Shown in pieces: positions 26,089 to 39,456 of a stretch of DNA of 64,000 bases (position 1 is its first letter; the number at the start of each line of letters is the position of its first letter). The notes under the pieces are model-generated. The model ran no database searches and had not been told where the DNA came from. It was given only the letters and a program-made list of their open reading frames with translations. The DNA lies in NCBI GenBank assembly GCA_046331175.1, contig JAXLRI010000005.1, forward strand, positions 186,001 to 250,000. Reading direction: 5' to 3'. The position numbers were made by a program, and so were the translations under genes. Source of the DNA: JAWKIW01 sp046331175 (GTDB lineage: Bacteria > Actinomycetota > Acidimicrobiia > Acidimicrobiales > Acidimicrobilacustridaceae).

Positions 26089-27612
26089 TCAGCGCGTGGG
26101 CGTGCCCACCCGCCAGGCGCCGCGGCCTGACGCCTTCACCTCGTAGAGGGCCCGGTCGGCGGCGTCCATGATGGCGTCGACGGTGGGCCGCCGGTCCCCG
26201 GCGATCGCGGCCGGCCCGGCGTCCGGGTCGCTCGCCGACTCGGCCGCTCCGTCGACGAAGGCGATGCCGACGCTCAGCCCCACCCGGACCTCGCGTTCCT
26301 CGACCGAGATGGGCCGCGACACGGCCTCGATGAGCCGCTCGGCCACGGCCCCGGCCTCGGTGGGGCCGTCGAGGTCGCCGCACAGGACGGCGAACTCGTC
26401 GCCGCCGAAGCGGGACACGACGTCGCCCGGGCGGACCTGGGCGCTGATGCGGCGGGTGACCACCTGCAGCACGAGGTCGCCGACGCGGTGCCCGCGGTCG
26501 TCGTTGACGCCCTTGAAGCCGTCGAGGTCGAGGTACAGCACCGCGGTGCGACCGGTGCCCGGCCCGCGGCCCTCGTCGGTCGGGCCCGCGGGCGCGACCG
26601 TGGCCTCGGTCGCTCCGTCGGTCGCTCCGTCGGTCGCTCCGTCGGTCGCCCCGTCGGTGCTGCCGTCGCCGGCGAGCACGGCGTCGCGGAGGTGCTCGAA
26701 GAAGCGGGCGCGGTTGGCGGCGCCGGTGAGGGGATCGTGGTGGGCGGCGTGCACGAGCATGGCCTCGTACGCCGTGCGCTCGAGGGCGAGTCGCACGAGC
26801 CGGGTGGCGCGGTCGAGGGCGGTCCGCCGCCCGGGACCCGGCACGCCCGCGTGGTCGACGGCCACGGTGATCGTCGCCGCCAGCGCTCCGGTGGCGGGGT
26901 GCTCGGCCGGCCACACCCACAGGGCCTGGACGCCCGTCGCCTCGGCCAGCGTGGCCAGCGGCGCCGGCAGGGAGGCGATGTCGGCGACCACCACCGGTCG
27001 GCGCGTGCGGGCGGCCTCGGCCCACGGGCCGTCGGCCACGACCGGCCCGACCCCGCCGAGGCCGGCGGGCACGCCGTCACCGACGCCGATCCCCATGCCG
27101 TCGGGGCCGGGCTGCGCGGCGATGGCGGTCGGCAGGGCCAGCTCGTCGTCGAGCAGGCGGGCGATCTGGCCCAAGGTGGTGGGCAGCGGTGCGCCGGTGG
27201 CGATCGACTCGAGCACGTCGTCGAGGTGGTCGCGCTCGGTCACGTCGGCCAGCGAGGCGACGAAGCCGTCGACGACCGGGTCGTCGAGCAGGTCGGCGAC
27301 CGACACCTCCATGCGGCGGTGCACGCCATCGGCCCGGCGCAACCGGAACGTCACGGGGTGGCTGGCCCGGCCGCGGTCGTGGGCGACGTGCTCGTAGGTC
27401 TCCAGCAGGCGGGGCACCTCGTTGGGATCGACCAGCTCGACGACCGTGCGCCCGATCAGCTCGGCGGCGGTGTACCCGCTGATGCCCTCGACCGACCGGC
27501 TGACCCAGCGGATGGTGCCGTCGCGGTCGATCAGGGCGGCGGGGTGGGCCACCTGGTCGATGATGGCGGCGAGCACCTCGGGGCTCGGCCCCGTGGGGTC
27601 GCCGGCGGGCAT
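26089..27612 (-). CDS. PAS-GAF-GGDEF protein, predicted diguanylate cyclase
   Basis: A 507-residue signalling protein. A PAS domain (about 12-125; DGTIRWVSRSVEGISGYTAAELIG) is followed by a GAF-like region (about 135-270) and a C-terminal GGDEF domain. The active-site loop is RFGGDEF near residue 405, so cyclic-di-GMP synthesis is predicted. RPGD, with five residues between it and the GGDEF, is the RxxD product-inhibition site. There is no transmembrane segment, so the input is cytosolic. A run of ATDG repeats (about 318-334) links the GAF and GGDEF parts. It is 47 bases downstream of a second PAS-GGDEF gene and overlaps no other gene. Confidence 0.9.
   Translation of the reverse strand: MPAGDPTGPSPEVLAAIIDQVAHPAALIDRDGTIRWVSRSVEGISGYTAAELIGRTVVELVDPNEVPRLLETYEHVAHDRGRASHPVTFRLRRADGVHRRMEVSVADLLDDPVVDGFVASLADVTERDHLDDVLESIATGAPLPTTLGQIARLLDDELALPTAIAAQPGPDGMGIGVGDGVPAGLGGVGPVVADGPWAEAARTRRPVVVADIASLPAPLATLAEATGVQALWVWPAEHPATGALAATITVAVDHAGVPGPGRRTALDRATRLVRLALERTAYEAMLVHAAHHDPLTGAANRARFFEHLRDAVLAGDGSTDGATDGATDGATDGATEATVAPAGPTDEGRGPGTGRTAVLYLDLDGFKGVNDDRGHRVGDLVLQVVTRRISAQVRPGDVVSRFGGDEFAVLCGDLDGPTEAGAVAERLIEAVSRPISVEEREVRVGLSVGIAFVDGAAESASDPDAGPAAIAGDRRPTVDAIMDAADRALYEVKASGRGAWRVGTPTR
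26606..26655. repeat. 12-bp tandem repeat coding for ATDG units
   Basis: Four copies of GGTCGCTCCGTC (one base changed in the last) lie inside the PAS-GGDEF gene and encode a repeated Ala-Thr-Asp-Gly linker. Repeats in multiples of three bases keep the frame. Confidence 0.7.
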
Positions 27613-27658
27613 GGTCGCGAGCCTACGGCGCGCGCCTGGCTCCGGTGGGCGGTCGGGG

Positions 27659-29065
27659 TCAGGTGTCGGGGCTGATCGTGGGATCGCCGGCCAGCCGCCA
27701 CACGCCCCGGCCCGAGCTCTTGGCGTCGTACAGGGCGGCGTCGGCGGCCTCGAGCAGGCGCTCGCCCGCGACCTGGCCGGCCGGGTCGACGGCGATGCCG
27801 ATGCTCACGCCGACCTGGACGTCGCCGCCGGGCAGGGCGATGGGCGCGGTGACGGCGTCGATGAGCCGCTGGGCGATGGCGGTGGCCTCGTCGGCATCGG
27901 GCACACCGGTGCAGAGCACGGCGAACTCGTCGCCGCCCAGGCGGGCCACGAGGTCGTCGGGTCGGAGCGCCGTGGCGATGCGATCGGACACCACCCGCAG
28001 GACCTCGTCGCCGGCGGCGTGGCCGTAGGTGTCGTTCACCGGCTTGAAGGCGTCGAGGTCGAGGTAGAGGACGGCGACGGTCTCGGCGCCTTCGTGGCGA
28101 TCGGCCATGGCGGCGGCGAGCCGCTCGAAGAAGTGGGACCGGTTGGCGATGCCGGTGAGCGTGTCGTGGAGGGCGGCGTGCAGCAGCCGGGCCTCGGTGT
28201 GGCGGCGCTCGAAGGCCAGGGCGACGAGGTGGCGGGCCCGCTGGAGCGTGACCTCGTGGCTGACCCAGGGCGCCCCCGGCAGCTCGCGCCACACGATGAG
28301 GCAGGCGAGCAGCGCGTCGTCGGGTGGTACCACGACCGGTACGACCCAGCACGCCGCCAGGCCCTCGGCCTCGGCGACGGCGGCCAGCTCGGCGGGCAGG
28401 TCGTCGCGGGTGGCGCACACCACCTGCGCCCCAGTGCGCCACGCGCGCGCCCACGGCGTGTCCACCTCGGCGAGCGCGGGGAGGCGGCCACCCGCCAGCG
28501 CCGGCGGGAGGTGGGCGGCGACGGCGTGGTCGAAGCCGTCGTCGACCCAGTCGTAGGCGATGCCCACCCGCGCGCTGGTGAGCTCGAGGTCGAGCGACGT
28601 GGCCAGGAAGGCCAGGACCTCGTCGAGCGGGCTCGACGCGACCAGGGCCTGGAGGGCCTGGTCGAGGGACTGCTGCCCGGCCACCGGCCGGGCCCGGATG
28701 ATGATCCCCTGCACGTCGGGATCGTCCCAGCGGGGTTGGGCACCCACCTCGACCCAGATGCGGGAGCCGTCGGCACGGATCAGCCGCACCATCATCGGGA
28801 TGCCCTCACCGGGCCGCTCGTCGAACTCGTCGACGATCTGGGTGAAGGCGGCCAGGGCGATGTCGAGGTCGTCGGGGTCGATCAGGTCGGCGGCCCGCCG
28901 CCCGATGAGGTCGGCGGCGGGGATGCCGACGAGGTCGGCCGAGGCCGGGTTGGCGTAGGTGATGGTGGTGTCGGCGGTGAGGACGCAGTACAGGTACGGC
29001 GACGTCTCGACCACCGCCCGGTACAGCCCGGGCGGTGGCTCGCGCTCCTGCTCGTCTCCGTCCAT
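27659..29065 (-). CDS. PAS-GAF-GGDEF protein, predicted diguanylate cyclase (paralogue)
   Basis: A 468-residue protein with the same layout as its neighbour: PAS (about 10-125, YLYCVLTADTTITYANPASADLVG), GAF-like (about 145-270) and GGDEF (about 300-455) with RLGGDEF near residue 377 and the RPDD product-inhibition site nine residues before the motif's G. It is predicted to make cyclic di-GMP in response to a cytosolic PAS/GAF signal. The two genes look like a tandem duplication, since both have the same domain order and the DPLTG/DTLTG-ANR segment. An 11-residue low-complexity stretch is missing here. The aconitase gene lies 36 bases upstream on the same strand. Confidence 0.9.
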   Translation of the reverse strand: MDGDEQEREPPPGLYRAVVETSPYLYCVLTADTTITYANPASADLVGIPAADLIGRRAADLIDPDDLDIALAAFTQIVDEFDERPGEGIPMMVRLIRADGSRIWVEVGAQPRWDDPDVQGIIIRARPVAGQQSLDQALQALVASSPLDEVLAFLATSLDLELTSARVGIAYDWVDDGFDHAVAAHLPPALAGGRLPALAEVDTPWARAWRTGAQVVCATRDDLPAELAAVAEAEGLAACWVVPVVVPPDDALLACLIVWRELPGAPWVSHEVTLQRARHLVALAFERRHTEARLLHAALHDTLTGIANRSHFFERLAAAMADRHEGAETVAVLYLDLDAFKPVNDTYGHAAGDEVLRVVSDRIATALRPDDLVARLGGDEFAVLCTGVPDADEATAIAQRLIDAVTAPIALPGGDVQVGVSIGIAVDPAGQVAGERLLEAADAALYDAKSSGRGVWRLAGDPTISPDT

Positions 29066-29101
29066 CGGCTCGCCGCTCCGCTGGTCCTGCGTGCCGGCGG
29101 C

Positions 29102-31384
29102 TCAGCCGCTGGCGGCCTGCTTCTGACGGATGATGTTCAGGGCGCCGCCGGCCTTGAACCAGCCGATCTGCTCGTCGTTCATGGTGTGGATCGCCTCGAA
29201 GTCGACGGTGGTGCCGTCGGGCTTGGTGATGCGGCACCGCACCGGCACGTCCGGCGCCAGGTCGGCCAGCCCCAGCACCGAGATGCGGTCGTCCTCGCCG
29301 ATGAGGTCGTAGGTGTCGGGGTCGGCGAAGGTGAGCGGCAGCACGCCCTGCTTCTTGAGGTTGGTCTCGTGGATGCGGGCGAAGCTGCGGGTGATGACCA
29401 CCTTGGCGCCGCGGTAGCGGGGCTCCATGGCGGCGTGCTCGCGCGACGAGCCCTCGCCGTAGTTCTCGTCGCCGATGGCGATCCAGGGCTGGCCCTCGAG
29501 CATGTAGTGCTTGGCGATGTCGGGGAACGACCTGGTGGAGCCGTCGAGCTGGTCCTTGCCCTCGCCGGTGGCGCCGGTGAAGGCGTTCGTGGCCCCGAGG
29601 AACAGGTTGCCCGAGATGTTCTCGAGGTGGCCGCGGTAGCGCAGCCACGGGCCCGCCGCCGAGATGTGGTCGGTGGTGCACTTGCCCTTGGCCTTCACCA
29701 GGATGGGCAGGTCGACGAAGTCCTGGCCGTCCCACGCCGCGAACGGCGTCAGCAGCTGCAGGCGCTCGGAGGCGGGATCGACCTTGACGTCGACGCCGCT
29801 GCCGTCGGCGGGCGGAGCGAGGAAGCCGGACTCACCTGACTCGAAGCCGGCCGGGGGCAGCTCGATGCCCGGGCCGATGTCGAGGCGGACCTCCTGGCCG
29901 TCGGCGGTGGTCAGGCTGTCGGCGCGCGGGTCGAAGTCGAGCCGGCCGGCCAGGGCCAGGGCGATGACCGTCTCGGGCGACGTCACGAAGGCGAGCGTCG
30001 AGGCGAGGCCGTCGTTGCGCTTCGGGAAGTTGCGGTTGTAGGAGGTGACGATGACGTTGGCGTCGCCCTCCTGCACGTCGCTGCGGGCCCACTGCCCGAT
30101 GCACGGGCCGCAGGCGTTGGCGAGGACGGTGGCGCCGATGGCCTCGAGGTCGGCCAGCAGGCCGTCGCGCTCGATGGTGGCGCGCACGCGCTCGGAGCCG
30201 GGCGTGACCATGAGCGGCGCCTTGGCGGTGAGGCCCTTGGCGGCCGCCTCACGGGCGATCGAGGCCGCCCGGGAGATGTCCTCGTAGGACGAGTTGGTGC
30301 ACGAGCCGACGAGGGCGGCGCTGATCTCGGCGGGCCAGCCCTCGGCCTCGGCTTCGGCGCCGAGCGCCGACACCGGCCGGGCCCGGTCGGGGGTGTGCGG
30401 ACCGTTGATGAGCGGCTCGAGCGTGGACAGGTCGATCTCGATGACCTGGTCGAAGAAGCGGCCCGGGTCGGCGAGGACGTCGTCGTCGGCGCGCAGGTCG
30501 TGGGCCACGGCTCCGGCGGCGTCGGCGATGGCCTCGCGCCCGGTGGACTTGAGGTAGCGGGCCATGGCGTCGTCGTAGGCGAACAGCGAGGTGGTGGCGC
30601 CGATCTCGGCGCCCATGTTGCAGATGGTGGCCTTGCCGGTGCAGCTGATGGAGGTGGCGCCGGGTCCGAAGTACTCGACGATGGCGCCGGTGCCGCCCTT
30701 GACCGTGAGGATCTCGGCGACCTTGAGGATCACGTCCTTGGGGGCGGCCCAGCCGTCGAGCTCGCCGGTGAGGTGGACGCCGATGAGCTTGGGCCACCGG
30801 ACGTTGAAGGGGTAGCCGGTCATGACGTCGACGGCGTCGGCCCCGCCCACGCCGACGGCGATCATCCCGAGCCCGCCGGCGTTGGGCGTGTGGCTGTCGG
30901 TGCCGATCATCATGCCGCCGGGGAAGGCGTACTGCTCGAGCACGACCTGGTGGATGATGCCCGAGCCCGGCTTCCAGAAGCCGACGCCGTACTTGGCCGA
31001 CACCGACTCGAGGAAGTCGTACACCTCGCTGTTGGTCTCGAGGGCGGCGAGGAGGTCGACCTTGCCGTCCTCGCGGGCCTGGATCAGGTGGTCGCAGTGC
31101 ACGGTGGAGGGGACCGCGACCTGGGGGAGGCCGGCGGTCATGAACTGCAGGAGCGCCATCTGGGCGGTGGCGTCCTGCATGGCGACGCGGTCGGGGTCGA
31201 GGTCGGCGTAGGAGCGGCCCCGCTCGAGCTCCTGGCCCTCGGGGTCGCGCAGGTGGTTGATGAGCACCTTCTCGGTGAAGGTGAGCGGGCGGCCCAGCCG
31301 CTCGCGGCCGATGGCGGTGCGCTCGGCGAGGCGTCCGTAGACCCCGTTGATGAGCTCGATCGGCGTGTTGGCGGCGACGGCCAT
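29102..31384 (-). CDS. acnA: Aconitate hydratase (mitochondrial-type)
   Basis: A 760-residue 4Fe-4S enzyme that isomerises citrate to isocitrate. The iron-sulfur cysteines are in SISCTGKATICNMG-type and GSCTNSSYEDI (about 360) and ANACGPCIGQW (about 422-432) segments. GTDSHTPNAGGLGMIAVGVGGAD (about 158-180) and the C-terminal swivel domain with ENYGEGSSREHAAMEPRY (about 655) are classical. The length fits mitochondrial-type aconitases (about 750-780), shorter than the ~900-residue AcnA. The ATG at 31384 follows a divergent regulator (GntR at 31514), suggesting control by that protein. It forms the TCA step after the citrate synthase at 20093. Confidence 0.95.
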   Translation of the reverse strand: MAVAANTPIELINGVYGRLAERTAIGRERLGRPLTFTEKVLINHLRDPEGQELERGRSYADLDPDRVAMQDATAQMALLQFMTAGLPQVAVPSTVHCDHLIQAREDGKVDLLAALETNSEVYDFLESVSAKYGVGFWKPGSGIIHQVVLEQYAFPGGMMIGTDSHTPNAGGLGMIAVGVGGADAVDVMTGYPFNVRWPKLIGVHLTGELDGWAAPKDVILKVAEILTVKGGTGAIVEYFGPGATSISCTGKATICNMGAEIGATTSLFAYDDAMARYLKSTGREAIADAAGAVAHDLRADDDVLADPGRFFDQVIEIDLSTLEPLINGPHTPDRARPVSALGAEAEAEGWPAEISAALVGSCTNSSYEDISRAASIAREAAAKGLTAKAPLMVTPGSERVRATIERDGLLADLEAIGATVLANACGPCIGQWARSDVQEGDANVIVTSYNRNFPKRNDGLASTLAFVTSPETVIALALAGRLDFDPRADSLTTADGQEVRLDIGPGIELPPAGFESGESGFLAPPADGSGVDVKVDPASERLQLLTPFAAWDGQDFVDLPILVKAKGKCTTDHISAAGPWLRYRGHLENISGNLFLGATNAFTGATGEGKDQLDGSTRSFPDIAKHYMLEGQPWIAIGDENYGEGSSREHAAMEPRYRGAKVVITRSFARIHETNLKKQGVLPLTFADPDTYDLIGEDDRISVLGLADLAPDVPVRCRITKPDGTTVDFEAIHTMNDEQIGWFKAGGALNIIRQKQAASG

Positions 31385-31450
31385 GGCGTTCTCCTGGCGC
31401 AGGGGCCGGGACGGCGCAGGTCGGGCGCGTCACCGGCGGTGGACTTCGTG

Positions 31451-31462
31451 TATACAAGTATA
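31451..31462. promoter_or_regulatory. Palindromic operator/promoter candidate between acnA and GntR gene
   Basis: TATACAAGTATA is a perfect inverted repeat (TATAC-AA-GTATA) in an otherwise GC-rich 129-bp divergent gap. The minus strand also reads TATACT, a good -10 for acnA, and the plus strand gives TATAGG for the GntR gene. AT-rich palindromes of this size are typical GntR/HutC sites. Confidence 0.5.
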
Positions 31463-31513
31463 GGACAAGTGAGGGGGCCGGCGAACCGGAGGCCCGACCG
31501 ACGGGGGAGACCC

Positions 31514-32245
31514 GTGCGCAGCACCCGCTACCAGCAGATCGCCGAGGCGATCCGCCACGAGATCGAGGTCGGGGCCTACGTGGCCGGTCGGCTCCTGCCG
31601 AGCGAGGCCGAGCTGTCCGCAGGCTACGACGCCAGCCGGGTCACCGTCCGGCGAGCGCTCGAGGTCCTGCGCGACGAGGGCCTCGTGGCCTCCCGACAGG
31701 GCTTGGGCTGGTTCGTCGCCGCCGACCCCGTGCGCCAGTCCCTCGGCCACCTCGGGACCATCGAGGACCAGCTGGCCGCCGACGGCATCGACTCCGAGCG
31801 GCGCATCCTCGACTTCCGCTTCGTCGAGGCCCCCGCCCGGGTGGCGGCCGTGCTCGGTCGCGGCGCGGTGCTGCGGGTGCGGCGGTTGAACCTCGCCGAC
31901 GGCGAGCCGTTCGCACTGGTCACCGTGTGGTGCCCCGAGCGACTGGGTGCCGAGCTCTCGCGCGCGGACGTGTCCCGGTCTCCGTTCTACGAGCTGATCG
32001 GCGAGGCGCTCGGTGGGGCCACCCAGACCATCGCGGCCGCGGCCGCGTCGGCCCACGACGCCGAGCTGCTCGGCGTGCCCGCCGGCGCGCCGGTGCTGCG
32101 CTGCGAGCGCGTCACCCGATCGGCCGAGGGCGTACCCGTGCTGGTGAGCGAGCACGTGTTCCCGGCCCACCGCACCGAGTTCGTCGTCGAGCTGGCCCAC
32201 GCCGACGTGTCGATGGCACCCACCGGGCTCCGCCTGGTGGAGTGA
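31514..32245 (+). CDS. GntR-family regulator, HutC type (UTRA domain)
   Basis: A 243-residue regulator. Residues about 1-70 form the GntR winged helix (RYQQIAEAIRHEIEVGAYV, then LPSEAELSAGYDASRVTVRRALEVL); the rest is the UTRA ligand-binding domain (LLGVPAGAPVLRCERVTRSAEG, with LVSEHVFPAHRTEF). HutC-type proteins sense small metabolites. The GTG at 31514 has GGGGGAGA just upstream. It is divergent from aconitase and flanked by a palindrome, so it probably regulates acnA and itself. The known aconitase regulator of corynebacteria (AcnR) belongs to the TetR family, so this pairing is different. The effector is unknown. Confidence 0.87.
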   Translation: MRSTRYQQIAEAIRHEIEVGAYVAGRLLPSEAELSAGYDASRVTVRRALEVLRDEGLVASRQGLGWFVAADPVRQSLGHLGTIEDQLAADGIDSERRILDFRFVEAPARVAAVLGRGAVLRVRRLNLADGEPFALVTVWCPERLGAELSRADVSRSPFYELIGEALGGATQTIAAAAASAHDAELLGVPAGAPVLRCERVTRSAEGVPVLVSEHVFPAHRTEFVVELAHADVSMAPTGLRLVE

Positions 32246-32263
32246 GCCGGCGCGTTCGGTCGG

Positions 32264-33028
32264 TCAGCGAGGGGACGCGCTGCCGGCGAACAGCTGGAAC
32301 CCGAACAGCACCAGGTACAGCACGAACATGGCCACGCCGATGAAGCCGAGCACGATGCCGGCCAGGGCCATCCCGTCGCCGGACTTCCAGCCGCCGGAGG
32401 CCTTGATGTTCTTGCGGGCCATGAAGCCGGTGATGAGCGCGGTGACCGTGGCGGCCAGGCCGAAGATGCCGCAGCACAGCCCCATCGGGACGGCGAGGAT
32501 GCCGGCCACGAGCGACACCACCGCGAGGTTCTCGGTGGTGGGTCCGGCTGGGGTGGTGTAGCCGTAGCCGGCGGCCTGGCCGTAGGCCGGCTGCCCATAG
32601 GCCGGCTGCCCGTAGGCGTTCTGCCCGTACGCACCTTGCCCGTAGGCGCCCTGGCCGTAGGGGTCCTGGCCTGGCTGCCCGTAGGCGCCCTGGCCGTAGG
32701 CGCCCTGGCCGTAGGCGCCCTGGCCGTAGGGGTCCTGGCCTGGCTGGCCGTAGGCGCCCTGCCCGTAGCCGCCCTGTCCGTAGGGGTCCTGGGCGGGCGG
32801 GCCGAGCGCGCCCGGCGCGCCGGCGTCGGGGCCGCCGGCGGGACCAGGCGGTGCGACCGGCGGCGGCGCGGCGGCCGGCGGGTCGGGGACGCCCGGCGGG
32901 GCGTCGGGTGGTGATGCCGGCCATCCGCCCGCAGGTGAGCCCAGGGGAGGCGTGGCGTCGGGCGACGGCGTGGGGCTGTCCTCGGCCCGGTGCCAGCCCT
33001 GGTCCCCAGCGTCGATGTCGTCGCCCAT
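32264..33028 (-). CDS. Membrane protein with YGQ repeats and DUF4190
   Basis: A 254-residue protein. The N-terminal ~75 residues are Pro/Ala/Gly-rich, then about 80 residues consist of YGQ-based repeats (mostly QGAYG, DPYGQ). The C-terminal part has two transmembrane helices (about 175-205, LAVVSLVAGILAVPMGLCCGIFG, and about 232-250) flanking ITGFMARKNIKASGG, the DUF4190 pattern. The repeats may form an intrinsically disordered cytoplasmic region. The function is unknown. The ATG at 33028 is preceded by AGGAAGGGA. It lies downstream of gltB on the same strand and 18 bases from the GntR gene's stop. Confidence 0.75.
   Translation of the reverse strand: MGDDIDAGDQGWHRAEDSPTPSPDATPPLGSPAGGWPASPPDAPPGVPDPPAAAPPPVAPPGPAGGPDAGAPGALGPPAQDPYGQGGYGQGAYGQPGQDPYGQGAYGQGAYGQGAYGQPGQDPYGQGAYGQGAYGQNAYGQPAYGQPAYGQAAGYGYTTPAGPTTENLAVVSLVAGILAVPMGLCCGIFGLAATVTALITGFMARKNIKASGGWKSGDGMALAGIVLGFIGVAMFVLYLVLFGFQLFAGSASPR
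32574..32790. repeat. 15-bp tandem repeats coding for YGQ units
   Basis: About 14 tandem 15-bp units encode five-residue repeats (mainly QGAYG and DPYGQ) in the DUF4190 gene. It is a coding minisatellite, not a CRISPR array: there are no spacers. Confidence 0.75.
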
Positions 33029-33272
33029 CGCCGTCCCTTCCTCGCGCCGCACTGCGGTGGTGGCCTCGCGACCCTACCGTCGCCCCCGACCGGGCGACGG
33101 GGATCCGAGGGTGCAGGCCCGGGGTCCGTGATCTCGGGCGCGTGCCGGATCGAGCCCCCTGGTCGGACCGCGGGTCCAGGGGTCGGCGGCGGCGGGCCGC
33201 CACGGATCTGGTCGACGGTGGGCGGCCCGCCAGGCGGCGGCTGCTCGGACGAGCAGTGGTCGGTGGTCGTGG

Positions 33273-37823
<4,551 letters not shown>

Positions 37824-38045
37824 GGTGGTCTCCGAACGGCTCGGCGGCGCCGCCCACCTGGGAGGCGGGCGCCGACGTGAGGGGTGCCGCTCGATCAGGG
37901 CTGCGGCGGTGGAGGCCGCGGCGCCGTTGCCCGGGGGCCCGATCGCGCGATCGGCAGGCTACTGCGCCGACCCCGTCGTCCGGCGGGGGGTTCCGTCCGC
38001 GTGCCCGGGCCGGGTGGTGGACGGCGGCTACCGTCGCGGGCCGTG

Positions 38046-38603
38046 ATGCGGCTCGTCCACCGCCGGCTGGTGCTCCTCACCGCCGGCACCCTGTTCCTCG
38101 CCGCGGCGTGCTCCTCCTCGCCGTCGTTCGACCGCGACCGGGCCATCGGTGACGTGGTCGAGGCCAACGCCGGCCGCCTCACGCGCGAGCAGGCCGCCTG
38201 CGTCGTCGATCGCGTGGTGGACGAGGTCGGGGCCGCCCAGCTGGCCCCCGGCGCCAACCCCACGCCCCAGCAGGTCGAGCGCCTGACGGCCATCAAGGTC
38301 GACTGCGTCGGTGTGGCCAACCTCGGCCTGGGGCCCGCCACGTCGACCACCCTGCCGCGCTCGGGGGTGACCGGCCCCGGGCGCGAGCCTCAGCGCTACG
38401 GCGACGACGCCCGCCTCGACCTGCTCTACACCGCCTGCCAGAAGGGGTCCGGCCCGGCCTGCGACCAGCTGTTCGACGCCTCACCGCTCGGCTCGGAGTA
38501 CGAGGAGTTCGCCAGCACCTGCGGGGGCCGCACGAAGGAGCTGCGCTGCGCCGAGCGCTATCCCGGCAGCCCGGTGTCCCCGAGCGGGACGGAGCCGTCG
38601 TGA
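38046..38603 (+). CDS. Small exported lipoprotein, function unknown
   Basis: A 185-residue protein with a signal peptide (MRLVHRRLVLLTAGTLFLAAACSSS, lipobox LAAAC, Cys about 22). The mature part has several Cys residues in the spacing RYGDDARLDLLYTACQKGSGPACDQLF and later CGGRTKELRCAER, which resembles the septum-linked actinobacterial lipoprotein fold, but I do not recognise a family. The GTG three bases upstream of the ATG at 38046 is an alternative. The stop overlaps the start of the next gene (GTGA at 38600-38603), so the two are translationally coupled. Confidence 0.75.
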   Translation: MRLVHRRLVLLTAGTLFLAAACSSSPSFDRDRAIGDVVEANAGRLTREQAACVVDRVVDEVGAAQLAPGANPTPQQVERLTAIKVDCVGVANLGLGPATSTTLPRSGVTGPGREPQRYGDDARLDLLYTACQKGSGPACDQLFDASPLGSEYEEFASTCGGRTKELRCAERYPGSPVSPSGTEPS

Positions 38604-38974
38604 GGACCCGGGTGCGGCTCGCGCTGCTGCTGGTGCTGGTCCTGCCGGTGGGGCTCGTCGCCTGCTCGAAGCCGCCCGACGTCGATCCGAACAGCATCGA
38701 CGTCTCCGGGGTGAAGACGCTCACCTTCGACCAGTGCGTGGAGCTCACCGAGGCGCGGGCCCAGCTGCTCAACGCCCCCGATGCCGCTGCGGCCCAGGCG
38801 GCGGCGGACACCTTGCGCCGCCTGTCGCCCCCACCGGGGGTCGGCGATGCCATCGCCATCCAGGAGGCGGCCGCCGGCCGGGTCTCCGAGTTGGGGTCCG
38901 AGCGGGGCCAGCGGGCCGATGCCGCCGTGACCCGCTGGGTCGCGAAGGCGTGCCCGATGGTCGCGCCGTCTTGA
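38600..38974 (+). CDS. Small exported lipoprotein, function unknown
   Basis: A 124-residue protein starting GTG at 38600, overlapping the previous stop. The signal peptide ends in LVACSKP (Cys about 22). The mature region has two Cys (QCVELTE and KACPMV) in a helical, Ala-rich body. It has no recognised domain. Its coupling to the preceding lipoprotein suggests joint function or a shared envelope complex. Confidence 0.75.
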   Translation: MRTRVRLALLLVLVLPVGLVACSKPPDVDPNSIDVSGVKTLTFDQCVELTEARAQLLNAPDAAAAQAAADTLRRLSPPPGVGDAIAIQEAAAGRVSELGSERGQRADAAVTRWVAKACPMVAPS

Positions 38975-38994
38975 GCCCGGCGCACCAGGCCGAG

Positions 38995-39036
38995 CCGGCG
39001 TCGCCTCGCCGATGGCCGGCGTCGCCTCGCCGATGG
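38995..39036. repeat. Perfect 21-bp tandem duplication
   Basis: The same 21 bases (CCGGCGTCGCC... ending CGATGG) occur at 38995-39015 and 39016-39036. It lies before TAGATT (39067-39072), a likely -10 for the lipoprotein gene at 39127, so it may affect that promoter. Confidence 0.7.
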
Positions 39037-39126
39037 ATCGTCCCGACCCGACGCCGATCGGCCGGGTAGATTCTCGGGACCCGCTGCGGGACCACGCGGG
39101 GTGTCCACGAGGGAGCAGGAGAGACC

Positions 39127-39426
39127 ATGGGGCGACGACTTCGGACGGCAGCGTTCGGTGCGGCTGGGCTGGCTGTGCTGGCGACGGCCGGCTGCAGCAA
39201 CAAGCTGAGCGCGGCCGACTTCCAGAAGGAGCTCACGAACAACGGCGTGCCGGCCAACACGGCCGAGTGCGTCACCAACGAGCTGCAGAGCAAGAACTTC
39301 AACTTCCGCAAGTACGGCGAGCTGAGCGCGCAGGAGACCCAGCAGATCACCGACGCCGCCACGGCGTGCGCGCTGAAGGAAGCGGGCCTCAACCCGAGCA
39401 CGTCGCTGACGGTGCCGGGGAGCTGA
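39127..39426 (+). CDS. Small exported lipoprotein, function unknown
   Basis: A 99-residue protein with lipobox LATAGCSNK (Cys about 23). AGGAGAG precedes the ATG by about 5 bases. The mature body has two Cys (AECVTNEL and ATACALKE) in helical sequence with LSAADFQKELTNNGV; the family is not recognised. It is the third exported lipoprotein in a row, 152 bases after the last; the mature domain is similar in size to the 38600 protein but I see no clear paralogy. Confidence 0.8.
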   Translation: MGRRLRTAAFGAAGLAVLATAGCSNKLSAADFQKELTNNGVPANTAECVTNELQSKNFNFRKYGELSAQETQQITDAATACALKEAGLNPSTSLTVPGS

Positions 39427-39456
39427 CGCCGGTCGCAGCACCGATCGACAGGGCAG

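Noticed and set aside
32574..32790. CRISPR-like regular repeats
   Set aside because: Repeats are contiguous 15-mers without spacers and encode the YGQ motif of a real protein.
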